The translations under genes were made by a program, and so were the position numbers. This document shows positions 17,289 through 27,422 of a stretch of 64,000 nucleotides of DNA, one piece after another (position 1 is the stretch's first letter; every line of letters begins with the position of its first letter). The DNA comes from Oscillatoria princeps RMCB-10 (GTDB lineage Bacteria; Cyanobacteriota; Cyanobacteriia; Cyanobacteriales; Oscillatoriaceae). The notes under the pieces are model-generated. The model saw only the letters and a program-made list of their open reading frames with translations, did no database searches and was not told where the DNA came from. Location of the stretch: assembly GCA_019359235.1 (NCBI GenBank), contig JAHHHT010000008.1, positions 186,001-250,000 on the forward strand, written 5' to 3'.

Positions 17289-17497
17289 AGTCTTGATTCT
17301 CTGTCAACGCTTGCAGTTTTGTGTAAAGTTGCTAATTGCTAATTCCTGATTTGGTCGTAATCTCCCTGCCCTTCCCTCTTAGGGAAGGGGGGTTGGGGGG
17401 GTTGGGTTTGTCCCACTTTACGTTCACAGCCCTTAGCCCTTAGCTCTTAGAGCTTGTTTATAAAGAGAATATTAAGCGCTAGAAAGGCTTGTGAGTA

Positions 17498-17572
17498 GAT
17501 CCCCCCCTAGCCCCCCCTTAAAAAGGGGGGGGGAAGATAAGCCCCCCTTTTTAAGGGGGGTTTGGGGGGATC
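17498..17572. repeat. GATCCCCCC palindromic element
   Basis: Bounded by GATC on both sides. CCCCCCCTAGCCCCCCCTTA and its inverted partner surround AAAAAGGGGGGG / CCCCCCTTTTTAAGGGGGG. It closely resembles 32406-32482 and lies between the two kinase genes. Confidence 0.85.
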
Positions 17573-17581
17573 TGATTTTCT

Positions 17582-19018
17582 TTACAAACACGATCTTAGC
17601 CCTGAATACAGCCAGTCTTGAATTTCTTCAACTAACCATTCTCCCTCTGTATTTGTTAATCCCTCCCCAAAGCAATAGGTTTTCATTTTAGTTTCAAGTC
17701 TGACTGAGCCATCGGAAGGGATTAGATTTATAGTTTGAATCTCTGAAGTTGAGCCTGAGCAGGAATATGCCCAAATAAAAAGTCGTTTCTCTAGGATAAA
17801 TTTGTCTCTATCCATGCCAAGGCAATGGGAACCAAAACAAGCAATCGCGGCTGACTTCAATGAACCCAGCAATGCCGATATTTTTTTTATACTAGGAGAT
17901 GACAAGCACATAAAAACTAGCAGTAATAGTATAGTAAATAGACCTGCAGGATCTTGAGATATCATTAAACTTAGTCTCTCCAGTAAATTGCCAGAATAGT
18001 CATTGATACCTGCCCCCAACATCAGGAAAATAAATAGGCCCGGCAAGACCATGATGATTAAACCGCTAACTGACCGGAGCATAGATAGAAGATGTGGGAT
18101 ATCCCTCAGCGATATGCCGCGTTTATAAATTTTACTAACCAGCTGATTGGGGGACTTTTTCAGCCGGATGCGGCTGCTGGCGGGTTGGCGGCTTTTTTGC
18201 AGAGACGCTCCAGTTTTTAGGGCTTCAAGTCCTTGCGCTGCGGAACTGAACCGGCAGTTTAGGTCAGGCTCTGTCAGGGATTCAATCCACCGGCAAAACC
18301 GGGCGTCGAGACTAACTCGGTCTTGAAATTGAATCCGCAAGTTACTCTGGGGCAAATCCGAGGGGGAAATGCCGGTTAGTAAATGAATTAGAGTCGCTCC
18401 CAGGGCATACAAGTCTGATGCCGGCACGGCTTTTCCCCAAAACTGTTCTAGGGGTGCGTAACCGGCTGTTCCCACGACTGTGAAAGTGGCTCCCTCAACA
18501 GCAGTTGGGTCACTAACAGCGCCAAAATCTACCAGATAGACTTGCTCATCCGCTCCTAAAATCAAGTTGCTGGGTTTGATATCCCGGTGGAGCACGGGGG
18601 GATTCAACCCATGCAGTTGAATCAGAATGTCCAGGACTTGGGTGGCAATTGAGCGCACCTGGGTTTCCGTGAAGCGCTCCCCCTCATCCAGCATCTGCTG
18701 GAGGGATTTCCCCGCAATAAAGTCCTGCACTAACCCAAACCAGCACAACCCCTCACCGGCATCCTTATCTATAGAGAAATAATCGCGATACTTGGGAATT
18801 CGGGGGTGGTCGAGATTTTGCAGAACTTGCGCCTCCCGCTCAAACAGTTTGAACTCGTCCCACTGCATTTCGGGACTGAAGGCCAGAAGTTTGACAATCG
18901 CCTGCTTTGGTGGATTTTCTGAGAGTTCTAACGCCAGCCAGGTTTGGCGACCGGCACTGTATCCTAAGCTTTTTTGGAGCTGATAGCGCCCCTGTAATAG
19001 CTGTTGTGTTTGCGGCAT
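17582..19018 (-). CDS. Membrane Ser/Thr protein kinase, paralogue
   Basis: A 478-residue Hanks-type kinase from ATG 19018 (MPQTQQLLQGRYQLQKSLG). Lys43 in IVKLLAF, HRDIKPSN near 144-151 and VDFGAV are all present, so it should be active. Two hydrophobic helices (LIIMVLPGLFIFLMLGAGI and LFTILLLLVFMCLS) anchor it. The tail has no pilin-like domain, unlike its neighbour. The kinase halves of the two proteins are clearly similar along their length, which indicates tandem duplication followed by replacement of the C-terminal part. A longer start at 19063 is possible. Confidence 0.87.
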   Translation of the reverse strand: MPQTQQLLQGRYQLQKSLGYSAGRQTWLALELSENPPKQAIVKLLAFSPEMQWDEFKLFEREAQVLQNLDHPRIPKYRDYFSIDKDAGEGLCWFGLVQDFIAGKSLQQMLDEGERFTETQVRSIATQVLDILIQLHGLNPPVLHRDIKPSNLILGADEQVYLVDFGAVSDPTAVEGATFTVVGTAGYAPLEQFWGKAVPASDLYALGATLIHLLTGISPSDLPQSNLRIQFQDRVSLDARFCRWIESLTEPDLNCRFSSAAQGLEALKTGASLQKSRQPASSRIRLKKSPNQLVSKIYKRGISLRDIPHLLSMLRSVSGLIIMVLPGLFIFLMLGAGINDYSGNLLERLSLMISQDPAGLFTILLLLVFMCLSSPSIKKISALLGSLKSAAIACFGSHCLGMDRDKFILEKRLFIWAYSCSGSTSEIQTINLIPSDGSVRLETKMKTYCFGEGLTNTEGEWLVEEIQDWLYSGLRSCL

Positions 19019-19851
19019 GGCGTGGGGACTCCCCGATCTAGAGATAGCTGGGACTTTTGCCAAAATTATTCCGTGCTGATGCCGGTGTCAGGATGGCAAC
19101 ATTCAGTCTTTCGCAGTCATCCACCTGGGATGGCTAGATTGACAGATAAAACTCCTGAAACGCCTGCCAAATCAGCTTTTTCTTTTATATTTACCATCTA
19201 AACACACCGCCCTGTGGGTTGGCAAGTGGTCTTAATATTTTGTAACATTTTCGGAGAAAAGTCAGCCAGCCCTGTTGGACTCCTGCACCGGCAAGGCGCT
19301 GGATTGCCGGTGGATAGAGCGGGAGGGTGCCGGTGCCTGCATGAGCTCTTAAAACCCGCGCAGGCGGATTTTGTCTGTATAGCTGCGGTTTCAAGATGCT
19401 GTTGGCTAATCCGTGAGGGGTGAGACTTTCTCACTCGGAAGTAAAGAGGGCGTTAGCGCAGCGGCTGCGCCAGCAGCTAGCATTGGCAAAGCGAAATTTC
19501 GGGCGCAGTCGTAAAGATCCTAACGCCAATGCTTCGCCCCTACACAAGATCCGATGTAGGGGCGAAGCATGAGCGCGACTATTTATGGGACTTAAGGAAA
19601 AGATTACATCCGCTCATGCTTCGCCCTTCCCCCTAGCGCTAGCCACAACCGAACAACCTGCCCCCAAAAGAAAGCCTAGGGTGTAAGCCCCCACATCAAT
19701 TCGCCAGCAGCATCTTTCAACCGCCCAGAGACTGTGGGACACAGTTTTAATGGGGCCAGAAACCGGGTTTCTTGTGTAGGAGGACTGAGTTTTCCGGCTT
19801 ACCCAGTACAAGAAACCCGGTTTCTTGTAGCTTCACTTTTTTCTTTATAAA
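19019..19851. other. Gene-free stretch with repeat motifs
   Basis: About 830 bases with no supported gene. It contains GTAGGGGCGAAGCAT-type repeat sequence at about 19490-19625 and a long inverted repeat at 19758-19825. Confidence 0.6.
19758..19825. repeat. Inverted repeat AGAAACCGGGTTTCTTGT
   Basis: The 18-mer at 19758-19775 is the exact reverse complement of 19808-19825, and each arm is itself palindromic around ACCCGGT. It lies just after the stop of the GT61 gene and could terminate it. Confidence 0.85.
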
Positions 19852-22038
19852 TCAGATATAAACCAGTCCCGCGCACTTCAGAATTTTTAACAATTCATCG
19901 ACACTGACGAAAATATCTTCAATACGCGGGCTCGGACAGATGATTTTATGAAAGTTGCCACCTGCCAGGGTTTCCCCAACCGCACAGTAATATTCCAGCC
20001 CGACAATATTGCTCACCAGCCAGTAGCAAGGATAGACATAATTCGGCGAAAAAATCTCTATCACCTTAGTTCCCGGCTGGCAGAAAACAAGGTTAGTCAG
20101 TCCGCCCCCGTGAGGCGCTACTACAATTTTAGCATTCCCCAGCAACGATGCCTGTTGCGCCACTGACATGGATTCCAGCGTTACGCTTCTGAACCCAAAC
20201 TTACTTAACAAGCTTATCACTTCATCTTCATTGATAACTCGGCGATTTTCTGCCAGCGCCCGACTGATATAGATGCGCTCAATTGTCTCTGTCGCTTCAC
20301 TATCTTTCAAAAACTCCCTTCTCAAAAAATCACAAGCCCATTTGGGCATCCAGGCTATAGTTCCCGGGAAAGACGGAACGATTAACTTCGTCGCTTTGAG
20401 GTGAGGGAACTGAGAAGTCTCTAATATTTTGCTTTCGGGAATCCCCAGGGCGTTCAGCGTCTCTTTCTGAAAGGGGAGGCGGCTGCTAATTAAAAACTTG
20501 TCTGCAGTCTCCATCTCTATCCCACTCTGGCGCAGCAAGTCAATGCGGGGGAGGATGTCAAACATCCAGTGAAAATAGACATCATTTAACAGTCCTGACA
20601 GAACGGCTACTGTCCCATCAACACTCTGAACCGGCGGTAACTTCCCGGAAAATAAGATAGAATGTTTGCTGGGATGTTTGTCTGGATGTCCGGGACTTAA
20701 AGCTGGGAATTCTGGGGAGACATCTCCTAAGAGCTTGTTATCCGGGGCGATTGTGGCGCTAGCCGTCTGAGTTGCGTCCAGCCAGTAACGCCCGTCTGGC
20801 ACTAGGGCGACAAATGCTGCCGGCAATTCAACTTGTTCCCCAAATCTAAAGCTAAAATTGATAGTGCTATCCGGCGTTATAGGGGGTGTGAGATGGATGG
20901 TATTTTCTGGATAGATAGTGGTATAATTATCAGCAAAATTAGAGGCAACTGCCCAGTCTCGCGTGGATTCGTAAAAATCCTGGGGAGGGTCAACCGGCAC
21001 TCCCTCTGGGAAACCGGCAGCTGTCTCATCCCGCTCGCCTTGCCGATGAAGACTTGCGATAAAATCGGAGATCGCGCTAGCCAAGTCTGGATTAATTTCC
21101 CTTGCCTTTTGGAAACAGGCGCTCGCTTCGCTGAACTGGCTGCCGGCTGCCAAAGCTTTCCCTAAATAATAGTATAGCTCAGCAGATTCAACTTGACTGT
21201 GCAGGGTTTTTAGGAAACCGGCATTAGAGAGGATTGCTTCCTTAGACTTGCCCTGTTTTGCCAGAGTGTCGCTCCACTGACAGTAAGCTTGCGCGAAGAT
21301 AGGTTGAATCTGAATTGCCTTTCGGAAACAGGCAACCGCCTCATCCAATTTGCCTTGTTTTAGCAGTGCGTAACCCAAATCGCCACAAGCCGGTGCGAAG
21401 TCAGGTTGAATCTGAATAGCTTGTTGGAAACAGACAACCGCCTCATCCAGCTTGTCTTGCCGGTAAAAGCACAGCCCCAGATTGTAATACCCCTCAGTCC
21501 AGTCTGGGAGAATACCCACAGCCTTAAAATAGCAGGGAATAGCCTTTTCAAATTCTCCCAGCTTCTGAAAAACCTCTGCCTGATTTTGGTGCGCCTCAGC
21601 GAAGTCTGGTTTGAGGTCAATTGCCCTCTGCCAGCAGGCAATCGCCTCATCATAATTACCCTGATACGACAGGGCATTCCCTAAATTATAATAAGCTTCT
21701 GGCTGATTGGCATCCAGTTCTATAATTTGCCAGTAAATCCTTTCAGCCAGTTGGGGATTGCGGTGGAGATGCCGGTTCGCTTCTGCTGACAATACCTTCA
21801 GTAATTCCGCCGCCCAAAGCTCGACTTCCTCCGGGGTTCCCCCCGCAATTGCTGACAGCCATACAGCTTGAGCCTCGAATTCTTCTCCTTGCAGGAGCCA
21901 CGCCAGTCCCAGATGCCAGTAGTTGGACATCTCAGCCGGATTAGCTATCACACACTGACTGTATAAATCTATAGCGTCACTGTACCGGCTTTGCGCCAGG
22001 TATTCAGCGGCTTTCTCTTGCATTTCGGCGATGTCCAT
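19852..22038 (-). CDS. TPR protein with GT61-family glycosyltransferase domain
   Basis: A 728-residue protein. About the first 340 residues are tandem tetratricopeptide repeats (for example EAYYNLGNALSYQGNYDEAI and FAEAHQNQAEVFQKLGEFEK). From about 440 onward it matches the GT61/DUF563 glycosyltransferase fold: LNDVYFHWMFDILPRIDLL, IYISRALAENRRVINEDE and the signature APHGGGLTNLVFCQPGTKVI. Such enzymes modify polysaccharides or proteins in the cytoplasm; the acceptor is unknown, and the TPR part probably binds it. Tandem copies of near-identical TPR DNA make the repeat number prone to change. Confidence 0.88.
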   Translation of the reverse strand: MDIAEMQEKAAEYLAQSRYSDAIDLYSQCVIANPAEMSNYWHLGLAWLLQGEEFEAQAVWLSAIAGGTPEEVELWAAELLKVLSAEANRHLHRNPQLAERIYWQIIELDANQPEAYYNLGNALSYQGNYDEAIACWQRAIDLKPDFAEAHQNQAEVFQKLGEFEKAIPCYFKAVGILPDWTEGYYNLGLCFYRQDKLDEAVVCFQQAIQIQPDFAPACGDLGYALLKQGKLDEAVACFRKAIQIQPIFAQAYCQWSDTLAKQGKSKEAILSNAGFLKTLHSQVESAELYYYLGKALAAGSQFSEASACFQKAREINPDLASAISDFIASLHRQGERDETAAGFPEGVPVDPPQDFYESTRDWAVASNFADNYTTIYPENTIHLTPPITPDSTINFSFRFGEQVELPAAFVALVPDGRYWLDATQTASATIAPDNKLLGDVSPEFPALSPGHPDKHPSKHSILFSGKLPPVQSVDGTVAVLSGLLNDVYFHWMFDILPRIDLLRQSGIEMETADKFLISSRLPFQKETLNALGIPESKILETSQFPHLKATKLIVPSFPGTIAWMPKWACDFLRREFLKDSEATETIERIYISRALAENRRVINEDEVISLLSKFGFRSVTLESMSVAQQASLLGNAKIVVAPHGGGLTNLVFCQPGTKVIEIFSPNYVYPCYWLVSNIVGLEYYCAVGETLAGGNFHKIICPSPRIEDIFVSVDELLKILKCAGLVYI

Positions 22039-22100
22039 CTTGTCAATTCAAAACTTTCAATACAGATTGTAGCGCAGTAATTACGCTAGCGACCCTACAT

Positions 22101-22316
22101 TGTCAGTCAAGAGGGCGAAGCATTTGCCAATGAAAATATCGGGTAGGTAGCAAAGATACCCGCGCAAATGCTTGTCAGTCAAGAGGGCGAAGCATTTGCC
22201 AATGAAAATATCGGGTAGGTAGCAAAGATACCCGCGCAAATGCTTGTCAGTCAAGAGGGCGAAGCATTTGCGAATGAAAATATCGGGTAGGTAGCAAAGA
22301 TACCCGCGCAAATGCT
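22101..22316. repeat. 72-bp tandem repeat, three copies
   Basis: TGTCAGTCAA recurs at 22101, 22173 and 22245 (exact 72-base period). Each unit holds the inverted pair AAGCATTTGC / GCAAATGCTT. Copies are almost identical, indicating recent expansion. It lies between the GT61 and mtnA genes. Confidence 0.93.
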
Positions 22317-22344
22317 TCGCCCCTACATTGTTCGCGTTATTCCC

Positions 22345-23388
22345 TTAAACCGCTTGCTTCTCGCGCAGCCGGTTTAAATCCCCGGGGGCGAATGCGCCAA
22401 ACTCTGTAATAATCGCCGCAATATACTCAGCCGGCGTCACATCAAACGCTGGGTTGTAAAACTCCACACCCTCTGGCGTAAGCCGCGTTTCCCCAACTCG
22501 ATAAATCTCAGCTGGATCGCGCTCTTCAATGGGAATTTCCGCACCAGAAGCCAGCTTAAAATCAATGGTAGAAAGGGGAGCCGCCACGAAGAAAGGAATA
22601 TTGTGAGCTTTGGCGGCAATTGCCAGATGGTAGGTGCCAATTTTATTCGCCGTGTCCCCATTGGAGGCAATGCGATCGGCACCAACCACCACAGCATTAA
22701 TCATACCGCGCTGCATGCAGTGCGCCGCCATCCCATCGGAAATCAGCGTCACCGGAATCCCTTCTCGCACGCACTCCCAAGCTGTCAGTTTTGCGCCTTG
22801 CAAACGGGGGCGGGTTTCATCAGCAAACACCCTTGCCAAACGACCGGCACTCCAAGCAGAGCGCACCACACCCAGTGCCGTTCCGTAGCCGGCTGTCGCC
22901 AGTGCGCCGGCATTGCAGTGAGTCAAAATATTAAGCTTGTCGGGATTAGCCGGCAGCACTGACAAACCGCAATCGCCGATGGCTTTACAGGTTTGCAAAT
23001 CTTCGGCGTGAATTGTTTTTGCCGCAGACAGCAAAACCTCTTTCAAGTGATCCACTCCCCCCTCTGTCTCGCGAGCGGTTTTCAGCATCCGGTCGATCGC
23101 CCAAAACAGGTTGACTGCTGTGGGGCGAGTTGAGCGCAGCAGCTGGGAGATTTCGTCGAGCCGGCTCAAGAAGAAGCCGCGATCTTCTGTCTGAATCTCT
23201 CGCGCACCCAGGTACATGCCATAGGCGGCGGCGACCCCGATTGCCGGTGCTCCCCGGACAATCATGGTTTTAATCGCCTGCGCCATGTCCTGATAGGTGG
23301 CAATTTCGACAAAAACTTCCTCAGCCGGCAGCCGAGTTTGGTCGATGAGTAAAACGCGGTCTTCTTTCCAAGTGATAGGAGCAACCAT
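22345..23388 (-). CDS. mtnA: S-methyl-5-thioribose-1-phosphate isomerase
   Basis: A 347-residue enzyme of the methionine salvage pathway that converts methylthioribose-1-phosphate to the ribulose form. Family signatures are [17 protein letters not shown], the catalytic Cys in [18 protein letters not shown] and Asp in [18 protein letters not shown]. Length and both ends are normal for MtnA. Other salvage genes are not nearby. A TATAAT on the minus strand (23410-23415) is the likely -10 box; no good -35 is seen. Confidence 0.96.
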   Translation of the reverse strand: MVAPITWKEDRVLLIDQTRLPAEEVFVEIATYQDMAQAIKTMIVRGAPAIGVAAAYGMYLGAREIQTEDRGFFLSRLDEISQLLRSTRPTAVNLFWAIDRMLKTARETEGGVDHLKEVLLSAAKTIHAEDLQTCKAIGDCGLSVLPANPDKLNILTHCNAGALATAGYGTALGVVRSAWSAGRLARVFADETRPRLQGAKLTAWECVREGIPVTLISDGMAAHCMQRGMINAVVVGADRIASNGDTANKIGTYHLAIAAKAHNIPFFVAAPLSTIDFKLASGAEIPIEERDPAEIYRVGETRLTPEGVEFYNPAFDVTPAEYIAAIITEFGAFAPGDLNRLREKQAV

Positions 23389-23419
23389 GTTAGGGCTTTT
23401 CTAGGTTAGATTATATATT

Positions 23420-23773
23420 TTACCTTAAAATAACCGCCGATAAACGCAGATAAACGCAGATGATCTGCGATGTATCCGCGTTCATCAGCGTCCATCTGCG
23501 GGTGACACACAGGTTGCCGGTGCCGGTCTGCACTAAAATGCGGGCCAAAATATCCGCCTCGTTAAGAGTGGTTACCGCTCCGGGAGCAATGTTTTCGGCA
23601 AGGCGGCGATATTGTTCCGAATGCAATTCTACCACAATTGGCGGCAACCTTTCTTCTAGATTAGCGGCCACGATTGCCAGGACACTCTTCACCACCCGCG
23701 CATCTGATAAAGCCTTGAGTTCCTTGGAATCAGAAGGTTTGGCTTCATTCAAAACAATCACCGATTTGGCCAC
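23420..23773 (-). pseudogene. Fragment of a CASTOR/POLLUX-like ion channel
   Basis: The frame VAKSVIVLNEAKPSDSKELK through PIVVELHSEQYRRLAENIAP and ALVTLNEADILARILVQT-like sequence resembles the NAD-binding regulatory part of the CASTOR/POLLUX-related ion channels of cyanobacteria (recognition by memory, moderate). There is no membrane part, an upstream stop closes the frame about 40 bases before, and the last 25 residues are encoded by a CGCAGATAAACGCAGAT-type repeat. I read it as an internal piece of a lost gene. Confidence 0.5.
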
Positions 23774-24608
23774 CTTGACTCCGACTTTATTCAGGTCGTC
23801 TTAGCCCTATAAGCTGGCCAAATACGTCCCAGGAAAATTCCGAGTAATCTTCTATATTTTCATTGGGGAAAAACAACTCAGAAATCTACCGCACAGCTGT
23901 CATGATAAGAAAACCGCCAAAAAAGGCTGACAGTAAAGCCAGAAAGACTGACAGCCCACCCCTCGACATAAAGTTGTCGAAGCTATACTGCAGACGCTTT
24001 TCCCACGATACCTGAGTTTGAGAAGACCTTCTCATGTTGTTTGTCAAATTTACTGCCCTAGTTTTTCCTGGAGTTTGAACTCCAGCCTAATATTGTATTC
24101 CTTATGCTATTCTTTTTCAAGCCGGCAGTCGCAAATCTTATCAATTTGGGTTAATTCCCCAGAAGAGCGTTATGTGGGACATCGGGCGTGGGGCGCGGTT
24201 CCCTATCCCCGCTGCCGGTGGCCCGGGTTCCCATGTGTAGTTGCGCTCAATGACCTTAATATGATATCACTTCCGAACGCTGCTGTTTCTCGCCGCCCCA
24301 ACAAGCCGCAGAGACCGCTCACCGGCAATGTTTGCGGGAAATGTCCTTTTATGCCTGAGCTTCCTTCTCCTAACGAGCGGGGCGGTAGAAGCTTATAATA
24401 TTCTCCTTTTTGTGACGCTTTTCCAATAAGTAAATCGCCCCCTGCCTTGAGCGAAAAATCTGCCGGCGGCATCTCCGTGCCGGCAACAGTGAAGGACAGA
24501 GGGGAACGGGAGAAAAACTCTTCATTCCCCCCGCTCCCCTGCCAGGCAAACCGGAAGTTTATCATCCGATTGACAGCCTGTCAACAGACAGCAATAACTT
24601 GCCAATTC
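23774..24608. other. Gene-free stretch, partly AT-rich
   Basis: No supported coding region. A short hairpin TTCGACAACTTTATGTCGA (minus-strand reading) lies at about 23966-23985, and CTGACAG occurs twice just before it. Open frames here have no family resemblance and no ribosome binding sites. Confidence 0.55.
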
Positions 24609-25784
24609 TCACCGGCAGGTGCCGGCACCCAACTCGGTTGCAGTGTCTTGGACTGTCCCAAACGGCTCAAAGTCGAAGCCTTCCAGGAGGCGACCGGCTT
24701 CAACTTCAGTGCCCAATTCCTGAGAATATTCCTCGCACACACCGAGCAACTGTGCGTATGGCAACATATCAGTCTCGGGAAGCGCCTCAAAAGAGGTGAG
24801 CGCATCCCCTGTCTCGGTGCTGTCCTCCTCCGCTGCCTTCACAGCAGATTTACTGGACAGTGCCAGATACATGCCGAGCAAAACTGTGGCAAAAGCTAGC
24901 CAATTTCCCAGATTCAATCTTTCGGAGAAGAGCGCTCCAGCTCCAATGGCGGCAAGGACTGGCTCTAGCAGAAACGAGAGGGCAACAAACTCTGAAGACA
25001 GTGCGTTTAGGCTGTACACGAGCAGGGCTTGACCCAGCACTTGGCAGACAACCGCAAGGGAAACTGCGGCCACCCACCCCTGCCAAGAACCGGGGAAGAT
25101 GCTCCCACCGGCTGTCAGGGCAAAGGGGAGCGCGAACAGGCTGGCGCTCGCGGAAGTCCAAAACAAGATAGCTGTTTTCTCCAACCTGGTTTGCAGTTTT
25201 TCCAGGACTAATAAGTATACGCTAAAGCATATGGCAGCGAGTAGGGCAGCGATGTCACCATCCACTTTGCCGGTGGCGCATGAGAAGTCTTGTATTCCTA
25301 CGGCGACTGCTCCCCCCAAACCGACGCACATTCCCGCCAGGAATCTGCTGTCAAAGCGTCTCCTCCAGACCAGCCACGCGCCCACAGTGCTGAACAGTGG
25401 GGTCAAATTCGCCAGTAAAGTTGAATTGGCAACGCTGGTTTGAGTGAGAGCCCAAGCCCAGAGAAGTATGTCGCCAGACAGGCAAATGCCCGCCGCCAGC
25501 AATCCGCCCCACACCCAACCCGGGTAAAGCGAAGGCTGTCTGGGTTTTCTGTGAGAAATTCGGCTGCGCACAGCCTTGAATCCGTTCCACAGACCCAAGA
25601 CAGCTGTCGCGATCCAGAAGCGATTAAATACTGTGGCGCTGGGGCCAATCTCCCGCTCGCTGAATCGGATTAAAAGCGCCGCTGACGCTATAGAGATTAA
25701 GGCCAACAGCAAGGCGACAAGTGCCAAACTTGCTGACGCTTTTTGGGGCGGATGCTCTGAAGGCAGATCGAACTCTTTTTTCAT
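24609..25784 (-). CDS. DMT/EamA-family transporter with acidic C-terminal tail
   Basis: A 391-residue membrane protein with about ten hydrophobic helices in two EamA repeats (start LALVALLLALISIASAALL; second repeat from about 185). NSTLLANLTPLFSTVGAWLV is typical of the family. These carriers export metabolites or amino acids; the substrate is unknown. The last roughly 80 residues form a hydrophilic, acidic extension (EEDSTETGDALTSFEALPET) that most EamA proteins lack. Single gene on the minus strand. Confidence 0.85.
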   Translation of the reverse strand: MKKEFDLPSEHPPQKASASLALVALLLALISIASAALLIRFSEREIGPSATVFNRFWIATAVLGLWNGFKAVRSRISHRKPRQPSLYPGWVWGGLLAAGICLSGDILLWAWALTQTSVANSTLLANLTPLFSTVGAWLVWRRRFDSRFLAGMCVGLGGAVAVGIQDFSCATGKVDGDIAALLAAICFSVYLLVLEKLQTRLEKTAILFWTSASASLFALPFALTAGGSIFPGSWQGWVAAVSLAVVCQVLGQALLVYSLNALSSEFVALSFLLEPVLAAIGAGALFSERLNLGNWLAFATVLLGMYLALSSKSAVKAAEEDSTETGDALTSFEALPETDMLPYAQLLGVCEEYSQELGTEVEAGRLLEGFDFEPFGTVQDTATELGAGTCR

Positions 25785-26421
25785 TGTGTGCCAAATTTTT
25801 AACGGGAGTCACGCGACCTCATACTGGGTTGGCAACCGGCTCGCACTGCACCGCCCGCTTGCACGAAAGCCGGCGGCTTTATTGCCAGGTATTCCCCAAC
25901 CAACAGGCGCAAATTTTTAAATTTATTAACCCATTAACCCCTTTTCCGGAAGTTGGCCATCGAGAGCGAGCGGCGCATCCATTTGCAATTGATTTGTAAA
26001 GGTCGTTTTTGCGCTCTCTCTCGTCCGTGCCAAAAAGCAACTCCCTCAGCCGAGACGGGCTCTGCGGTGCCGGCGCTTGACAGGGCGAGGTTCATCTGTC
26101 GCGACGCTGATAATATTATCCCCCCTGGTGTCGCTCGGCACAACACCCGTCTCGCTCAAGCCATCAGGCGGCGTGACTGGCGCACCGGCTCCCGGAAATC
26201 CTGGCTCTCCGCACCTGCTCCCACGCCCACAGGGTGCCGGTGCCGTCCCTATCGGTGGCATCGCGGATTTATCCCACAAATAAGAGTCTGAATTCCTAAC
26301 TCAATTCTGTTACCGAGAAAAGGAAGCGCGAAAAACTCTAGCAGCACGCCCCGCAGATGAAGTGCGCTTGGGGACTCTCTATCCCGCCCATGTTGCCAAA
26401 TCTGTTCCCTTGACTTTTAGC
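25785..26421. other. Gene-free stretch before the cyclase promoter
   Basis: About 640 bases. One short peptide on the plus strand (RARFICRDADNIIPPG) recalls beta-carbonic anhydrase, but the flanking motifs are missing. No gene can be supported. Confidence 0.5.
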
Positions 26422-26450
26422 TTGACGCAGCGCTCTTCTTGTGGTATAAT
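26422..26450 (+). promoter_or_regulatory. Sigma70-type promoter
   Basis: TTGACG (26422-26427), 17-base spacer, TATAAT (26445-26450). It points at the cyclase gene that starts at 26495 and is one of the best promoters in the window. Confidence 0.8.
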
Positions 26451-26494
26451 GATATCCGTTGGGCTGCTCTTAAAATTGCGAGGGAAGACTGACT

Positions 26495-27124
26495 GTGCAA
26501 TCCAGTAAAAAAATTTATCCTAGCGCTTACCTGTACCGGCTGGAAAAATTGATGGCCGAGCGGTTGAAACCCGGAGCTAATAAAGAAGAGATTGACGCTC
26601 GCATTTGGGATCTGTTTGGGGAAACTTGGGCCGTCATGTTTACGGATTTGTCCGGGTTTTCCCGAGCGGTAGAGTAATTTGGCATCATCCACTTCTTGCA
26701 AATTATTTACGAATCGCAACGCCTGTTTGTCCCCTGCATTGACCAGCATGACGGCATCTTGATCAAGACGGAAGCGGACAGCATGTTAATCCTGTTCCGA
26801 TCCGTGAATAAAGCTGTCCAATGTGCGATAGGCATGCAGCGCCTCGCCAAAGCTTACAATCAGAATAAACCCGATGCGGAAAAAATTCTGCTCTGTGTCG
26901 GCATCGGTTACGGCGAAATGTTAACCATTGGCGACCACGATGTCTTCGGGGCGGAAGTGAATGCTGCTAGCAAATTAGGGGAGGATACGGCAAAATCTTG
27001 GAAAATTTTGGTGACGGATTCTGTAGTCGCTAACCTCAATAACATGCCCCACATTACTTGGGAGGAGATTTCCAGCATCCCCCCAGGGGCAAAGCAGGCA
27101 TTCAAGCTGAATTATCCCTTATAA
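26495..27124 (+). pseudogene. Adenylate/guanylate cyclase domain protein with in-frame TAA
   Basis: The frame starts at GTG 26495 after AGGGAAG and encodes an N-terminal helix and WAVMFTDLSGFSRAVE, with the metal-binding Asp of class III cyclases. A TAA stop (26675-26677) follows. The same frame continues without interruption as FGIIHFLQIIYESQRLF, KTEADSMLILF, VGIGYGEMLTIG and GAEVNAASKLGEDTA to TAA at 27124. Only one codon, normally an acidic or similar residue, separates the two halves. Relatives are single-domain class III cyclases of about 210 residues. It is either a young pseudogene, a readthrough gene or a sequence error. A strong promoter is intact upstream. Confidence 0.82.
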
Positions 27125-27316
27125 CATTTTGGATTTTGGATTTTGGATTTTGGATTGAAAACCCGGCAGTAAAGCATTTTCATCCACAGTCAAAATTCCA
27201 TCTATCTCAAGCTTTTATAAACATCAGGGTGCGCTAAGAACAGTTCATTTATAAAGAAAAAGTGAACTCCCAATAAACCGGCTTTCTTGTGGTGGGCCAG
27301 CGGTAAAATTCTGCCT

Positions 27317-27351
27317 GGAAACCGGGTTTCTTAAAGAAACCCGGTTTCTGG
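27317..27351. repeat. GAAACCGGGTTTC palindrome
   Basis: GAAACCGGGTTTCTT is followed at once by its inverse AAGAAACCCGGTTTC. It lies downstream of both the cyclase (plus) and dxs (minus) and could terminate either. Confidence 0.8.
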
Positions 27352-27422
27352 ACAGGTTTATGGCCCCCACTCAGGCTTAACCATTACTTTATAAACGCGC
27401 TCTAACGCACCCTCCGGCGGCG

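Noticed and set aside
22081-22311. 76-codon minus-strand frame of three repeated peptides
   Set aside because: It is produced by the 72-base tandem repeat, which happens to be a multiple of three.
26046-26291. Possible carbonic anhydrase remnant (FICRDADNIIPP)
   Set aside because: A single short match; the zinc-ligand motifs before and after are absent.
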